Below, one piece after another: positions 36,037 to 45,500 of a stretch of 64,000 nucleotides of DNA (positions within the stretch are counted from its first letter, which is position 1; the number at the start of each line of letters is the position of its first letter). Source of the DNA: Nocardioides faecalis (lineage in GTDB: Bacteria; Actinomycetota; Actinomycetes; Propionibacteriales; Nocardioidaceae); NCBI RefSeq assembly GCF_018388425.1, contig NZ_CP074406.1:1612001-1676000 (forward strand), given 5' to 3'. Made by a program: the position numbers and the translations under genes. The notes beneath the pieces were generated by a model, which saw only the letters and a program-made list of their open reading frames with translations, did not search any database and had not been told where the DNA came from.

Positions 36037-37497
36037 ATGAGCGAGCACTCCATCCCCGCCGTGAACGGCGACCTCGTCAGCAGCGCCTACAACCAGGCGC
36101 TCGAGGTGATCGCGTCCGTGGAGCCCCGGGTCGCCGAGGCCACCCGTCAGGAACTCGCGGACCAGCGCTCCTCGCTCAAGCTGATCGCCAGCGAGAACTA
36201 CGCCTCGCCCGCGGTCCTGCTGACCATGGGCACCTGGTTCAGCGACAAGTACGCCGAGGGCACCGTCGGGCACCGCTTCTACGCCGGCTGCCAGAACGTC
36301 GACACCGTCGAGTCGCTGGCCGCCGAGCACGCCCGGGAGCTCTTCGGCGCCGAGTACGCCTACGTCCAGCCGCACTCCGGGATCGACGCCAACCTGACCG
36401 CCTACTGGGCGATCCTGGCCCACCGCGTCGAGGGCCCCTGGCTCGCCGACGCCGGCGTCAAGAACATGAACGAGCTCTCCGAGGCCGACTGGGAGAAGCT
36501 GCGCGGCGCGCTCGGCAACCAGCGCCTGCTCGGCATGAGCCTGGATGCCGGCGGCCACCTCACCCACGGCTTCCGGCCCAACATCTCCGGCAAGATGTTC
36601 CACCAGCAGCAGTACGGCACCGACCCCGAGACGGGCCTGCTGGACTACGACGCGCTGCGGGCGAAGGCCAAGGAGTTCAAGCCGCTCATCCTGGTCGCCG
36701 GCTACTCCGCCTACCCGCGCCGGGTGAACTTCGCGAAGATGCGCGAGATCGCCGACGAGGTCGGCGCCACGCTGATGGTCGACATGGCGCACTTCGCCGG
36801 TCTGGTCGCGGGCAAGGTGTTCACCGGCGAGGAGGACCCGGTGCCCTACGCCCACGTCGTCACCAGCACCTCGCACAAGTCGCTGCGCGGTCCGCGGGGC
36901 GGGTTCATCCTGGCCACCGAGGAGTACGCGCCGAGCGTGGACCGCGGCTGCCCGATGGTCCTCGGCGGCCCCCTGTCGCACGTGATGGCCGCCAAGGCCG
37001 TCGCGTTCGCCGAGGCCCGCACCGACACCTTCCGCACCTACGCCCAGGCCGTCGCGGACAACGCGAAGTCGTTGGCCGAGGGCCTGATGAAGCGCGGCAC
37101 CAAGCTCGTCACCGACGGCACCGACAACCACATCGTGCTGCTCGACGTCACCTCCTTCGGCCTCACCGGCCGGCAGGCCGAGTCCGCGCTGCTCGACGCC
37201 GGCGTGGTCACCAACCGCAACTCGGTGCCCTCCGACCCCAACGGCGCCTGGTACACCTCCGGGATCCGGATCGGCACCCCCGCGCTCACCTCGCGCGGCT
37301 TCGGCGCCGACGAGTTCGACGTGGTCGCCGACCTCATCGTGCAGGTGCTGGAGAACACCCAGCCCGGCACCACGAAGGCCGGCGGGCCGTCCAAGGCGTC
37401 GTACCACCTGGCCGACGGGGTGGCGGACAAGGTGCGCCAGGCCTCGGCCGAGCTGCTCGACAAGCACCCGCTCTACCCCGGCCTGGACCTGTCCTGA
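36037..37497 (+). CDS. glyA: Serine hydroxymethyltransferase
   Basis: This 486-residue PLP enzyme interconverts serine and glycine with tetrahydrofolate, feeding one-carbon metabolism. The PLP-binding lysine is Lys281 in [13 protein letters not shown], with IASENYAS and HRFYAGCQ in the N-terminal part. The chain is about 60 residues longer than common GlyA proteins. The extra residues include an insertion around 130-190 ([20 protein letters not shown]...), seen in a longer actinobacterial form. The start is supported by the -10 box 7 bases upstream. Confidence 0.93.
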   Translation: MSEHSIPAVNGDLVSSAYNQALEVIASVEPRVAEATRQELADQRSSLKLIASENYASPAVLLTMGTWFSDKYAEGTVGHRFYAGCQNVDTVESLAAEHARELFGAEYAYVQPHSGIDANLTAYWAILAHRVEGPWLADAGVKNMNELSEADWEKLRGALGNQRLLGMSLDAGGHLTHGFRPNISGKMFHQQQYGTDPETGLLDYDALRAKAKEFKPLILVAGYSAYPRRVNFAKMREIADEVGATLMVDMAHFAGLVAGKVFTGEEDPVPYAHVVTSTSHKSLRGPRGGFILATEEYAPSVDRGCPMVLGGPLSHVMAAKAVAFAEARTDTFRTYAQAVADNAKSLAEGLMKRGTKLVTDGTDNHIVLLDVTSFGLTGRQAESALLDAGVVTNRNSVPSDPNGAWYTSGIRIGTPALTSRGFGADEFDVVADLIVQVLENTQPGTTKAGGPSKASYHLADGVADKVRQASAELLDKHPLYPGLDLS

Positions 37498-37540
37498 GCC
37501 CGTCGGCTCGTCGGTCCCCGGACCGGCGAGCCGAGCCGGA

Positions 37541-37546
37541 TAGCGT
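37541..37546 (+). promoter_or_regulatory. -10 box TAGCGT for the YihY gene
   Basis: TAGCGT lies 7 bases before the ATG at 37554, with no SD, matching the leaderless pattern seen elsewhere in the window. Confidence 0.5.
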
Positions 37547-37553
37547 TCCTCGC

Positions 37554-38537
37554 ATGGTCGACGATCCCGGGACCGGCGCGGAGACGTCGTGGTCCCGCGA
37601 CGTCTCCTGGGTGCCGGGTTGGCTGCGCAGCGCCGTGCACGTGCTGTGGCGGCTGATCACCGCCACCGTGCGCTCCTGCCTGCGCTACCGCGTCACCGGG
37701 CTGGCGGCCGAGGGAGCGTTCTTCGCGGTGGTCTCGGTGCCGCCGCTGATCTTCGCGCTCGCCGGCGGGGTCGGCTACGTCACCGACCACTTCACCGCCG
37801 CGCAGGTCGAGGAGGTGCGCCGCGCGGTGCTGGAGCTGTTCTCCCGGTTCCTCACCGACACCGCGGTCACCAACGTGATCCGCCCGACCATGGACGACGT
37901 GCTCGACGGCGGCCGGTTCGACGTCATCTCGCTCGGCTTCGTGCTCGCGCTGTGGTCGGGCTCGCGGGCGCTCAACGTCTTCGTCGACACCATCACGATC
38001 ATGCACGGCCTCGGTGGGCACCGCGGGATCCTGCGCACCCGGGCGCTGTCCTTCGTGCTCTACGTCCTCGCCGTCCTCTCCGGGGCCCTCACGCTGCCGC
38101 TGATGGTGGCCGGGCCGCGGCTGGTCCGCAGCTGGCTGCCGAACCGGGTCGACTTCTTGATGGGCTTCTACTGGCCGGCGATCGTGGTGGTGTGCATCTG
38201 CTTCCTGGCCACGCTCTACCACGTCTCGGTGCCGGTGCGGACCCGCTGGCGGTTCAACCTGCCGGGGGCGACGTTCTCGCTGGCCGCCTGGGTGGGCGGC
38301 TCCTACGTGCTGCGCTGGGTGCTCACCGTCACCGCCCAGGACTCCCACTCCATCTACGGCCCGCTCGCCGCGCCGATCGCGATCCTGATCTGGCTCTACA
38401 TCGCCGCGCTCGCCGTGCTCATCGGTGCCGGGGTCAACGCAGCCTTCGACGAGGTGATCGGCCAGGAGAGCACCCGGCAGGCGCGCCGGGAGCTCGTAGC
38501 CCGGCTCCTGCGTCGACGCCCCGACCAGGTGCACTAG
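37554..38537 (+). CDS. YihY/BrkB-family inner membrane protein
   Basis: This 327-residue membrane protein has six hydrophobic helices and the family's AAEGAFFAVVSVPPLIFAL, WSGSRALNVFVDTI and YGPLAAPIAILIWLYIAALAVLIGAGVNA blocks. YihY proteins were once called RNase BN, which was an error; their transport role is unresolved. The N-terminal 40 residues are Trp- and Arg-rich and cytoplasmic. The stop codon is part of the next gene's -10 box. Confidence 0.87.
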   Translation: MVDDPGTGAETSWSRDVSWVPGWLRSAVHVLWRLITATVRSCLRYRVTGLAAEGAFFAVVSVPPLIFALAGGVGYVTDHFTAAQVEEVRRAVLELFSRFLTDTAVTNVIRPTMDDVLDGGRFDVISLGFVLALWSGSRALNVFVDTITIMHGLGGHRGILRTRALSFVLYVLAVLSGALTLPLMVAGPRLVRSWLPNRVDFLMGFYWPAIVVVCICFLATLYHVSVPVRTRWRFNLPGATFSLAAWVGGSYVLRWVLTVTAQDSHSIYGPLAAPIAILIWLYIAALAVLIGAGVNAAFDEVIGQESTRQARRELVARLLRRRPDQVH

Positions 38538-38540
38538 GGT
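38535..38540 (+). promoter_or_regulatory. -10 box TAGGGT for the potassium channel gene
   Basis: TAGGGT includes the TAG stop codon of the YihY gene and ends 7 bases before the GTG at 38548. The leaderless spacing suggests an independent promoter. Confidence 0.5.
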
Positions 38541-38547
38541 CCGCGGC

Positions 38548-39663
38548 GTGAGCCAGATGCCGGCCGGCGAGTCGCGAAGCCCCCTGACGGGCACCGTCGC
38601 ACTCCCCGAACGGGTCCGCTCGCCCTGGTGGGAGCTGGGGCGCCGGGTGCTCGCCGCGCTCGCGATCCTGGCCGGCACCGTGCTGCTGGTCTACCTCGAC
38701 CGGGACGGCTATCGCGACGCCGGCGACGCGACGGCGGCCGACCCCGGCGGCTCGATCACGCTGGTCGACGCCATCTACTACACGACCGTCACCCTGAGCA
38801 CGACCGGGTACGGCGACATCACACCGGTCACCGACACCGCCCGGTTGATCAACGCGCTGGTGATCACGCCGGCACGCATCGCCTTCCTGGTGCTGCTGAT
38901 CGGCACCACCCTGGAGGTGCTCGCCCAGCGCGGGCGCGAGATGTTCCGGATCGCCCGATGGAGGAAGAACATGGGACACCACGTCGTGGTGATCGGCTAC
39001 GGCACGAAGGGTCGCAGCGCCGTCGACACCCTGGTCAACAACGGGTTGGACCGCGAGCACATCGTCGTGGTCGATCCCAGCCCGGTGGCCATGGCCGACG
39101 CGCACGCCGACCAGCTCGCCGTCGTCACCGGTGACGCAACCCGGCGCGGCGTGCTGCACCGGGCCGGCGTCGCCGAGGCCGAGCAGGTCATCATCACCAC
39201 CGGCCGCGACGACTCCAACGTGCTGGCCGCGCTCACCGTGCGCCAGCTCAACCCCGACGCGTGGATCGTGGCGTCGGTGAGCGAGCAGGAGAACCGGCCG
39301 CTGATGCGGCAGTCCGGCGCCGACTCCGTGATCACCTCCTCCGACGCCGTCGGCCGTCTCCTCGGCCTGTCCACCGTGTCCCCGACGCTGGGCCAGGTGA
39401 TGGAGGACCTGCTCACGTACGGCGACGGGCTCGAGGTCGCCGAGCGCGACCTGCTGGTCAACGAGGTCGGCCGGCCGCCGCAGTCGCTGCCGGACCAGGT
39501 CATCGCCGTGGTCCGCGACGAGAAGGTCTACCGCTACTTCGACCCCGTCGTCACCCTGCTCGCGCGCGGCGACCGGCTGGTCGTCGTACGGCCCTCCAAG
39601 GAGCTGCCGTGGGCGCCGCGTCCCGGCACCCACCACGAGCCGATCGCCGACGAGGACGACTAG
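38548..39663 (+). CDS. TrkA-gated potassium channel
   Basis: This 371-residue protein has two transmembrane helices (about 34-52 and 110-130) around a pore loop with the potassium selectivity filter TTGYGD (about 88-93). An RCK/TrkA-N domain follows (HHVVVIGYGTKGRSAVDTL, about 140-158) and then a TrkA-C-like end. This is the MthK-like design, in which the cytoplasmic ring opens the pore. It is probably expressed from its own leaderless promoter. Confidence 0.9.
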   Translation: MSQMPAGESRSPLTGTVALPERVRSPWWELGRRVLAALAILAGTVLLVYLDRDGYRDAGDATAADPGGSITLVDAIYYTTVTLSTTGYGDITPVTDTARLINALVITPARIAFLVLLIGTTLEVLAQRGREMFRIARWRKNMGHHVVVIGYGTKGRSAVDTLVNNGLDREHIVVVDPSPVAMADAHADQLAVVTGDATRRGVLHRAGVAEAEQVIITTGRDDSNVLAALTVRQLNPDAWIVASVSEQENRPLMRQSGADSVITSSDAVGRLLGLSTVSPTLGQVMEDLLTYGDGLEVAERDLLVNEVGRPPQSLPDQVIAVVRDEKVYRYFDPVVTLLARGDRLVVVRPSKELPWAPRPGTHHEPIADEDD

Positions 39664-39672
39664 GCAGCCAGC

Positions 39673-40746
39673 ATGACGACGTACGTCCCGGGCGGCTGTG
39701 CCGCCTACGTCGCCCCGACGATGCTCGTCGTCGCCGCCGGCGACGCGCTGGACCGGGTCGTCGACCTCGCCCGCTCCGGCGGCACGCCGTCGGTGCTCGA
39801 GGTCATCGGCGTGCTGTCGGGAGGCGACCTGGCCGCGCTGCCCGACTTCGCGTGCGTGCTGCACGACGGCGCCGGGCTGCGTGCGGTCGCGCGCGGCGGG
39901 TTCGAGGTCCGCACGCAGCGGTGGACGCTGGAGGGCGCGGCCGCTGCCCCGTGGTCGGAGCAGGTCGTGCCCACCGACCCGGACGTCACCGACAGCGTCG
40001 TCACGATCCGCCGGGTCCCCGCGGAGCCCGGTCCCGGCGCACCGCGCCGGCTGCCGGTGCAGCACGGCGTCGTCCTCACCGCCGAGGTCGACTGGCGGGC
40101 CGCGGCGCCGGCCCCCGCGGAGCCGGTCCCCGCGGAGCCGGCCCCCGCGCAGCCGGCCCCCGCGCAGCCGGTCCCCGCGGAGCCGGCCCCCGCCGAGCCG
40201 GCCCCCGCCGACGACGACTTCCCGAGTGACCACGACGGCCTGACCGTCACCGCAGCCCGGCTCGGCTCGGTCCTGCCACCCCCGCCTGCACCCGCAGTCC
40301 CGCCGGCACCCCGACCGGCGCCCCCGGCAGCGCCCCCGTCGGCGTACCCGTCGGCGTACCCGTCGGCGCAGGTGCCCTCGGCGCCCGGCCCGGTCGCCGT
40401 GCTGCAGGTCAGCGGCAAGCCCGACCTGGTGGTGCACCGCACCGTGCTGATCGGCCGCGCCCCGCAGCCGCACCGCTCCGGCAGCGCCGCGCTGCCCGCC
40501 TTGGTGGTGGTCGACGACCCCTACGTCTCTGGCACGCACCTGGAGGTGATCCGCCGCGACGCGATGGTGCTGGTCATCGACCGCTCCAGCAACGGCACCC
40601 TGGTCAAGCTGCCCGGACGGGTCGCCGAGCGACTGGTCAAGGGCGTCGCGACCCCCGTGGTCGACGGCACCGTGCTCACCTTGTCCGACCGGGTCACCGC
40701 CACGGTCCGGATCGAGGCGCCCGGGCCCGGCGGAGCCCGGTGGTGA
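39673..40746 (+). CDS. FHA-domain protein with Pro-Ala-rich linker
   Basis: This 357-residue protein has a mixed N-terminal domain (1-145) of no recognised family. A linker of EPxPAEPAP-type repeats (about 150-180) and PSAY repeats follow. The FHA domain is at about 250-350 (LIGRAPQP, DPYVSGTHLEV, DRSSNGTLV), with the Arg, Ser, His and Asn residues that read phosphothreonine. The next gene is a Ser/Thr kinase that starts inside its stop (GTGA), so this protein probably docks on or is phosphorylated by that kinase. It opens the FHA-kinase-FN3-MoxR-DUF58-transglutaminase cluster. Confidence 0.82.
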   Translation: MTTYVPGGCAAYVAPTMLVVAAGDALDRVVDLARSGGTPSVLEVIGVLSGGDLAALPDFACVLHDGAGLRAVARGGFEVRTQRWTLEGAAAAPWSEQVVPTDPDVTDSVVTIRRVPAEPGPGAPRRLPVQHGVVLTAEVDWRAAAPAPAEPVPAEPAPAQPAPAQPVPAEPAPAEPAPADDDFPSDHDGLTVTAARLGSVLPPPPAPAVPPAPRPAPPAAPPSAYPSAYPSAQVPSAPGPVAVLQVSGKPDLVVHRTVLIGRAPQPHRSGSAALPALVVVDDPYVSGTHLEVIRRDAMVLVIDRSSNGTLVKLPGRVAERLVKGVATPVVDGTVLTLSDRVTATVRIEAPGPGGARW

Positions 40747-42374
40747 GCAGGCCGGCCGGGGGGCCACCGCAGCTGGCGGGACTGACCTTCCTGCAGCCGA
40801 TCGGCACCGGTGGCTTCGCCGACGTCTACCTGTACCGCCAGGAGTTCCCGTCACGACCCGTCGCGGTCAAGGTGCTGCGCGAGTCCTCCGACGCCGCCGG
40901 CGTGGCCCAGTTCCGCGCCGAGGCCAACGTGATGGCCCAGCTGTCCGGGCACCCCTCGATCGTGCCGATCTTCCAGGCCGACGTCAGCCCGGAGGGACAC
41001 GCCTACCTGGTGATGGAGTACTGCCCTCCGCCGCACCTCGCCCAGCGCTTCCGCACCCAGCAGCTGGCCGCGCCCGAGGTCCTCGACCTCGGCGTCAAGG
41101 TGGCCAGCGCGGTGGAGACCGCGCACCGGGTCGGGATCCTGCACCGCGACATCAAGCCGCACAACATCCTCACCAGCGTGTACGGCACCCCACTGCTCAC
41201 CGACTTCGGGATCGCCACGGTCGCCGGCGAGCTCAGCGGCGGCAGCGCCGCGATGTCGGTGCCGTGGTCACCGCCCGAGGTGTTCTCCCAGCCCACGCTG
41301 CTCGACGTGCGCAGCGACGTCTACTCGCTGGCCGCCACCGTCTACTCGCTGCTCGCCGGGCGCTCTCCGTTCGAGGTGCCGGGTGCGGCCAACGACAACG
41401 CCACGCTGATCAGCCGCATCGAGCGTGGCCGTCCCGCCCGCATCCTGCGGGCCGACGTACCGGACTCGCTGAACGCCCTGCTCACCCGCTCCCTGTCACC
41501 GGACCTCGCCGAGCGCCCCGCCTCGGCGATGGCCTTCGCCCGTGGCCTGCAGGAGGTGCAGGTCGAGCTGCACCTGCCGCCGACCCGGCTGGAGGTGCTC
41601 GACGCCTCTCCCGGTGCGGCGCACGACGCCTCCGGGGAAGGCGACGCCCGCACCCAGGTGAAGCCCATCTCGATCATCGTGCCCGACGAGATCGCCGAGC
41701 GCGGCACGTTGCTGCGGCCCCGATCGATCACCGACGTCGACGACCGGATCGCGCACCGCACCAAGCCCCCGGCGCCCAGCCCCGACACGATCCGCAAGCC
41801 GATCACCCTCGCCGACGGCACCTGGCCCCCGTCCGGCCCACCGTCCGGGCCACCGCCCGCCGCACCGCCCGCCGCACCGCCCGCCGCACCGCCCGCCGCA
41901 CCGTCCGGCCCGGTGCTGGTCGGCCCGGACGTCCGCACCGGTCCCGAGCCGCACCGTTCCGCGCGGAGCCCGCTGCGGCTGCTCGTGGCGCTCGTGCTGA
42001 TGGTCCTGGTCGCCGGGGCCGTGGCGCTGGCCCTGTTCCGGGGCGAGGAGCCGGCACCGGATCCCGGCACCGCACCCTCGCCGTCCCGGGAGGCGCCGCG
42101 GATCCAGGGCGGACCCGCCCAGCCGACGGAGCTGACGGCGCGGCGCAGCGGCGAGGGCCTGCGGGTGGCGTGGGTCAACCCCGCCGCCGCCGCGGGGGAC
42201 ACCTACCTGGTGCAGGCGGGGCCCTCCCTGGGCACGCTCGAGGAGGTGTACCGCGGCCCGGAGCAGACCACGACCCTGCCTGCCGCCCCCGGCGAGCAGG
42301 TCTGCGTGTCCGTCTCCACCCTGCGTGCGTCCGCGGTCTCCACCGCCCTCACCGAGTGCGTGGTGGCGCGCTGA
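40743..42374 (+). CDS. Transmembrane Ser/Thr protein kinase (PknB-like) with extracellular FN3-like domain
   Basis: This 543-residue kinase has a Gly loop GTGGFADVYL (about 21-30), VAVKVL lysine, HRDIKPHN catalytic loop (about 132) and DFG (about 153), so it should be active. A linker rich in PPAA repeats leads to a transmembrane helix at about 410-432, after which about 110 outside residues include an FN3-like domain (ELTARRSGEGLRVAWVNPA). Bacterial kinases of this class sense envelope signals. I chose the second of two adjacent GTG codons because it overlaps the FHA stop as GTGA. PASTA domains are absent. Confidence 0.87.
   Translation: MSRPAGGPPQLAGLTFLQPIGTGGFADVYLYRQEFPSRPVAVKVLRESSDAAGVAQFRAEANVMAQLSGHPSIVPIFQADVSPEGHAYLVMEYCPPPHLAQRFRTQQLAAPEVLDLGVKVASAVETAHRVGILHRDIKPHNILTSVYGTPLLTDFGIATVAGELSGGSAAMSVPWSPPEVFSQPTLLDVRSDVYSLAATVYSLLAGRSPFEVPGAANDNATLISRIERGRPARILRADVPDSLNALLTRSLSPDLAERPASAMAFARGLQEVQVELHLPPTRLEVLDASPGAAHDASGEGDARTQVKPISIIVPDEIAERGTLLRPRSITDVDDRIAHRTKPPAPSPDTIRKPITLADGTWPPSGPPSGPPPAAPPAAPPAAPPAAPSGPVLVGPDVRTGPEPHRSARSPLRLLVALVLMVLVAGAVALALFRGEEPAPDPGTAPSPSREAPRIQGGPAQPTELTARRSGEGLRVAWVNPAAAAGDTYLVQAGPSLGTLEEVYRGPEQTTTLPAAPGEQVCVSVSTLRASAVSTALTECVVAR
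41853..41900 (+). repeat. Four perfect 12-bp tandem repeats in the kinase linker
   Basis: CCGCCCGCCGCA occurs four times in a row and encodes the PPAA-type juxtamembrane linker. Copy number can vary in frame and would change linker length only. Confidence 0.9.
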
Positions 42375-42512
42375 CCCTCGCTGGGCGTCGCCCTCTGGAC
42401 GCCGCCTTCCGGAGGCGGGGCGCCTGCTGACATGATCCCGAGCGTTCACCAGCTCCGGTCCGGACCGTTGTCCCTCCGGAGGGGCCAGGGCGGGCCCAGG
42501 TGATCCACGCGG

Positions 42513-45500
42513 GTGAGCCGTGCGAGCACGACGCTCGTCGGGGAGGGGGTGTTCTCGGTGCTGCCGTCACGGGTGCGGCGGGTCCGCCGTACGGCGCGCT
42601 CCGGTGCGCCTCGCCGCCGCGTGGTCCAGGCGCTCGCGCTCAGTCTCGTCGCCGGCACTCTGGTCGTCCTCGCGCTGCGCCACGACGGTGCCCCGATCCA
42701 CGATGTCGAGCTCAACGACGGCGGCGTGTGGGTCACCAACGCCGGGCTGGGGATGATGGCCCGGCTCAACTCCCAGGTCTCGGAGCTGGAGCTCGGCGTG
42801 GTCACCAGCTCGACGGCCACCGCCGTCTACCAGGAGGCCGGCTCGGTCCAGGTGTACGACGACGGCGGCGGCGGACCCACCCGCAGCGTGGCCGCGGTCG
42901 ACGTGCTCACCGGCGTCGCGGCGCCGGTGCCCGTGCCGCCGACCTTCGAGGCCGTCGCCGGCCGCGCGACGGTCGGGATCCTCGACGACGAGTCCGGGCG
43001 GGTGTGGCTGCGTCGCGCCGACCGGCTCGAGGGGTTCGAGACCACCCCCGCCGACGTGGAGGTCTCGCCGCGCAGCAGTGTCACGGTGAGCGCGACCGGG
43101 ACCGCGCTGGTGCTCGACCGCGCCACCGGTGAGGTCGCCTCCTGGTCGCTGGATGCCTCCGGCCGCCCGGTCGCAGGCCCCACCTACGCCTTCGGCGAGC
43201 CGTTCGAGGACGACCCCGCGCTGAGCGCGGTCGGTGACGTGCCGGTCGTGCTCCAGGGCTCCGAGGTCCGCCTGCCCGACACCGAGCCGGTCACCGTGCC
43301 CGGGGCAGGGGAAGGGACCGGCACCGGGGCCGAGCCCGTGCTGCAGCAGGTCGGTCCCGAGGCCGACCGGGTGCTGCTCGCCACCCGCGAGGCGCTGTGG
43401 GCGGTGCCGCTGGACGGCGGCGACGCCGAGCGGCTCTCCGACCTCGACGTGGACGGCGTACCGGCCCCGCCGGCGGTGGTCGACGGGTGCGTGCACGCCG
43501 CCTGGAACCACCCGCTGCGCGACAACTACCTGCGGCTGTGCGACGACGGCGACGTCTTCACCGGCGAGATCACCCCGCTCACCGACGCCTCGCTGCTGGT
43601 GTTCCGCAGCAACCGCGACGTCGTGGTGCTCAACGACGTCGCCAACGGCACCGCGTGGATGGTGCAGGAGGACGGTCTCACCCGGGTCGACAACTGGGAG
43701 ACGATCGACCCCAACGCCGAGGACCCGCAGGAGGCGAAGGTCTCCGAGGAGCTGCGCGACCGCAAGCGCAACGAGCCCCCGCAGGCGCAGGACGACGAGT
43801 TCGGTGCTCGGCCCGGGGCGACGGTGGTGTTGCCGGTGACCCTCAACGACGTCGACCCCGACGGTGATATCCTCACCCTCAAGCAGCCGCCGGCCAGCAC
43901 CGACGCGGCCACCTACAGCGTGGTCGGCGAGGGCACCCAGGTGCAGGCCAAGCTCGCTCCCGACGCCTCGGGCACCTTGACCTTCGAGTACGAGATCACC
44001 GACGGCCGGCCGCAGAACCCGCCGTCGAAGGCGACCGTCACCCTCACCGTGCACGGCGACGGCCAGGACACCGCCCCCGAGCTGCTGCCCGACCAGCGCA
44101 ACACGCTGCGGGTCGCCGAGGGCCACACCGCGACCCTCAACGTCCTGCCCGCCTGGATCGATCCCGAGGGCGACTCGCTCGCCCTGGTCGCGGCCACCAG
44201 CGAGGGCGGCGACGTCGGGTTCCGCCCCGACGGCACCATCGACTTCACCGACGACGCCGGCGGCACCGGCCCGGAGACCATCGAGTTCACCGTCCGCGGC
44301 GGCGACGTCACCGCCGAGGGCGTCGTCGCAGTGTCGGTGGAGGACCGCGACGAGGCGGCACCGGTCGCCGTGGCCGACCACTTCGCCGGCGTGGTCGGCT
44401 CCACGATCCTGCTCGAGCCGTTGAAGAACGACATGGACCCGCTCGGCGGCCAGCTGTCGTTGCCCACGATGAAGACGGTCGCCGGCGGCGCCGCTCGGCT
44501 GACCCGGGACTCCGCCCGCGGCACCGCCACGTTCCGGGCCGACTCGCCGGGTGCCTACTACCTGGAGTACGCCGCCAGCTCGGCGAACGGCCAGACCTCC
44601 GAGCCGACCCTGGTGCGGGTCGACGTCCAACCCGCCTCGGGCACGAACCGACCCCCGGTGGCCACCCGCGACGTCGCCGCCGTACGGCCCGACGGCTCGG
44701 CCCTGGTCGACGTGCTCGCCAACGACGCCGACCCCGACGGCGACGTGATGATCGTCCAAGGCGTCGAGGTGGCCGCCCGCCACCGGGCGCTGGTCAAGGC
44801 GTCGCTGATCAACAAGCGCTTCGTGCGGGTGGAGGTGATCGGCGACCTGGCCGGCGAGCGCCCCGAGATCACGTACCTGCTCTCGGATGGCCGCAGCGAC
44901 CAGGTCCGCGGCATCGTGTCGGTCACCCTCGCCGACGAGAGCCGCAACCGGCGGCCCGTCGCGGTCGAGGACGTCGTCACGGTGCGCGCCGGCACCGTCG
45001 TGGACATCCCGGTCACCGACAACGACGAGGATCCCGACGGGGACCGGCTCACCGTCAGCCAGCAGGACCTCTTCGACCTCGACGAGCAGTCCGTGATCGC
45101 CGACGCGACGCTGCCGATCATCGCCGACGGCACCTCCATCCGGGTGCTCGTGCCCGACGACGGCACCACCCAGCTCCAGGTCGGGTACGGCGTACGCGAC
45201 CCCGACGGTGCCCGCGCCGACGCCCGGCTCGTCCTCAACATCAAGCCGGACGACGCCGAGGACAACCAGGCGCCGCAGCCACCGCCGATCGAGGACCGGA
45301 CGGTGACCGGGCACGCGATCCGGGTGCCGGTCTCGACCTTCGGCGCCGACCCCGACGGGGACCCGGTCGTCTACAGCTCGCTGGTGGAGCCGCCGACGCT
45401 GGGCCGGATCCTGCGCTCGGGGGCCGACTGGTTCGAGTACGAGCCCTTCGAGGGCGACGGCAGCACCGGCACCGACTCGTTCAAGGTGCTGCTCACCGAC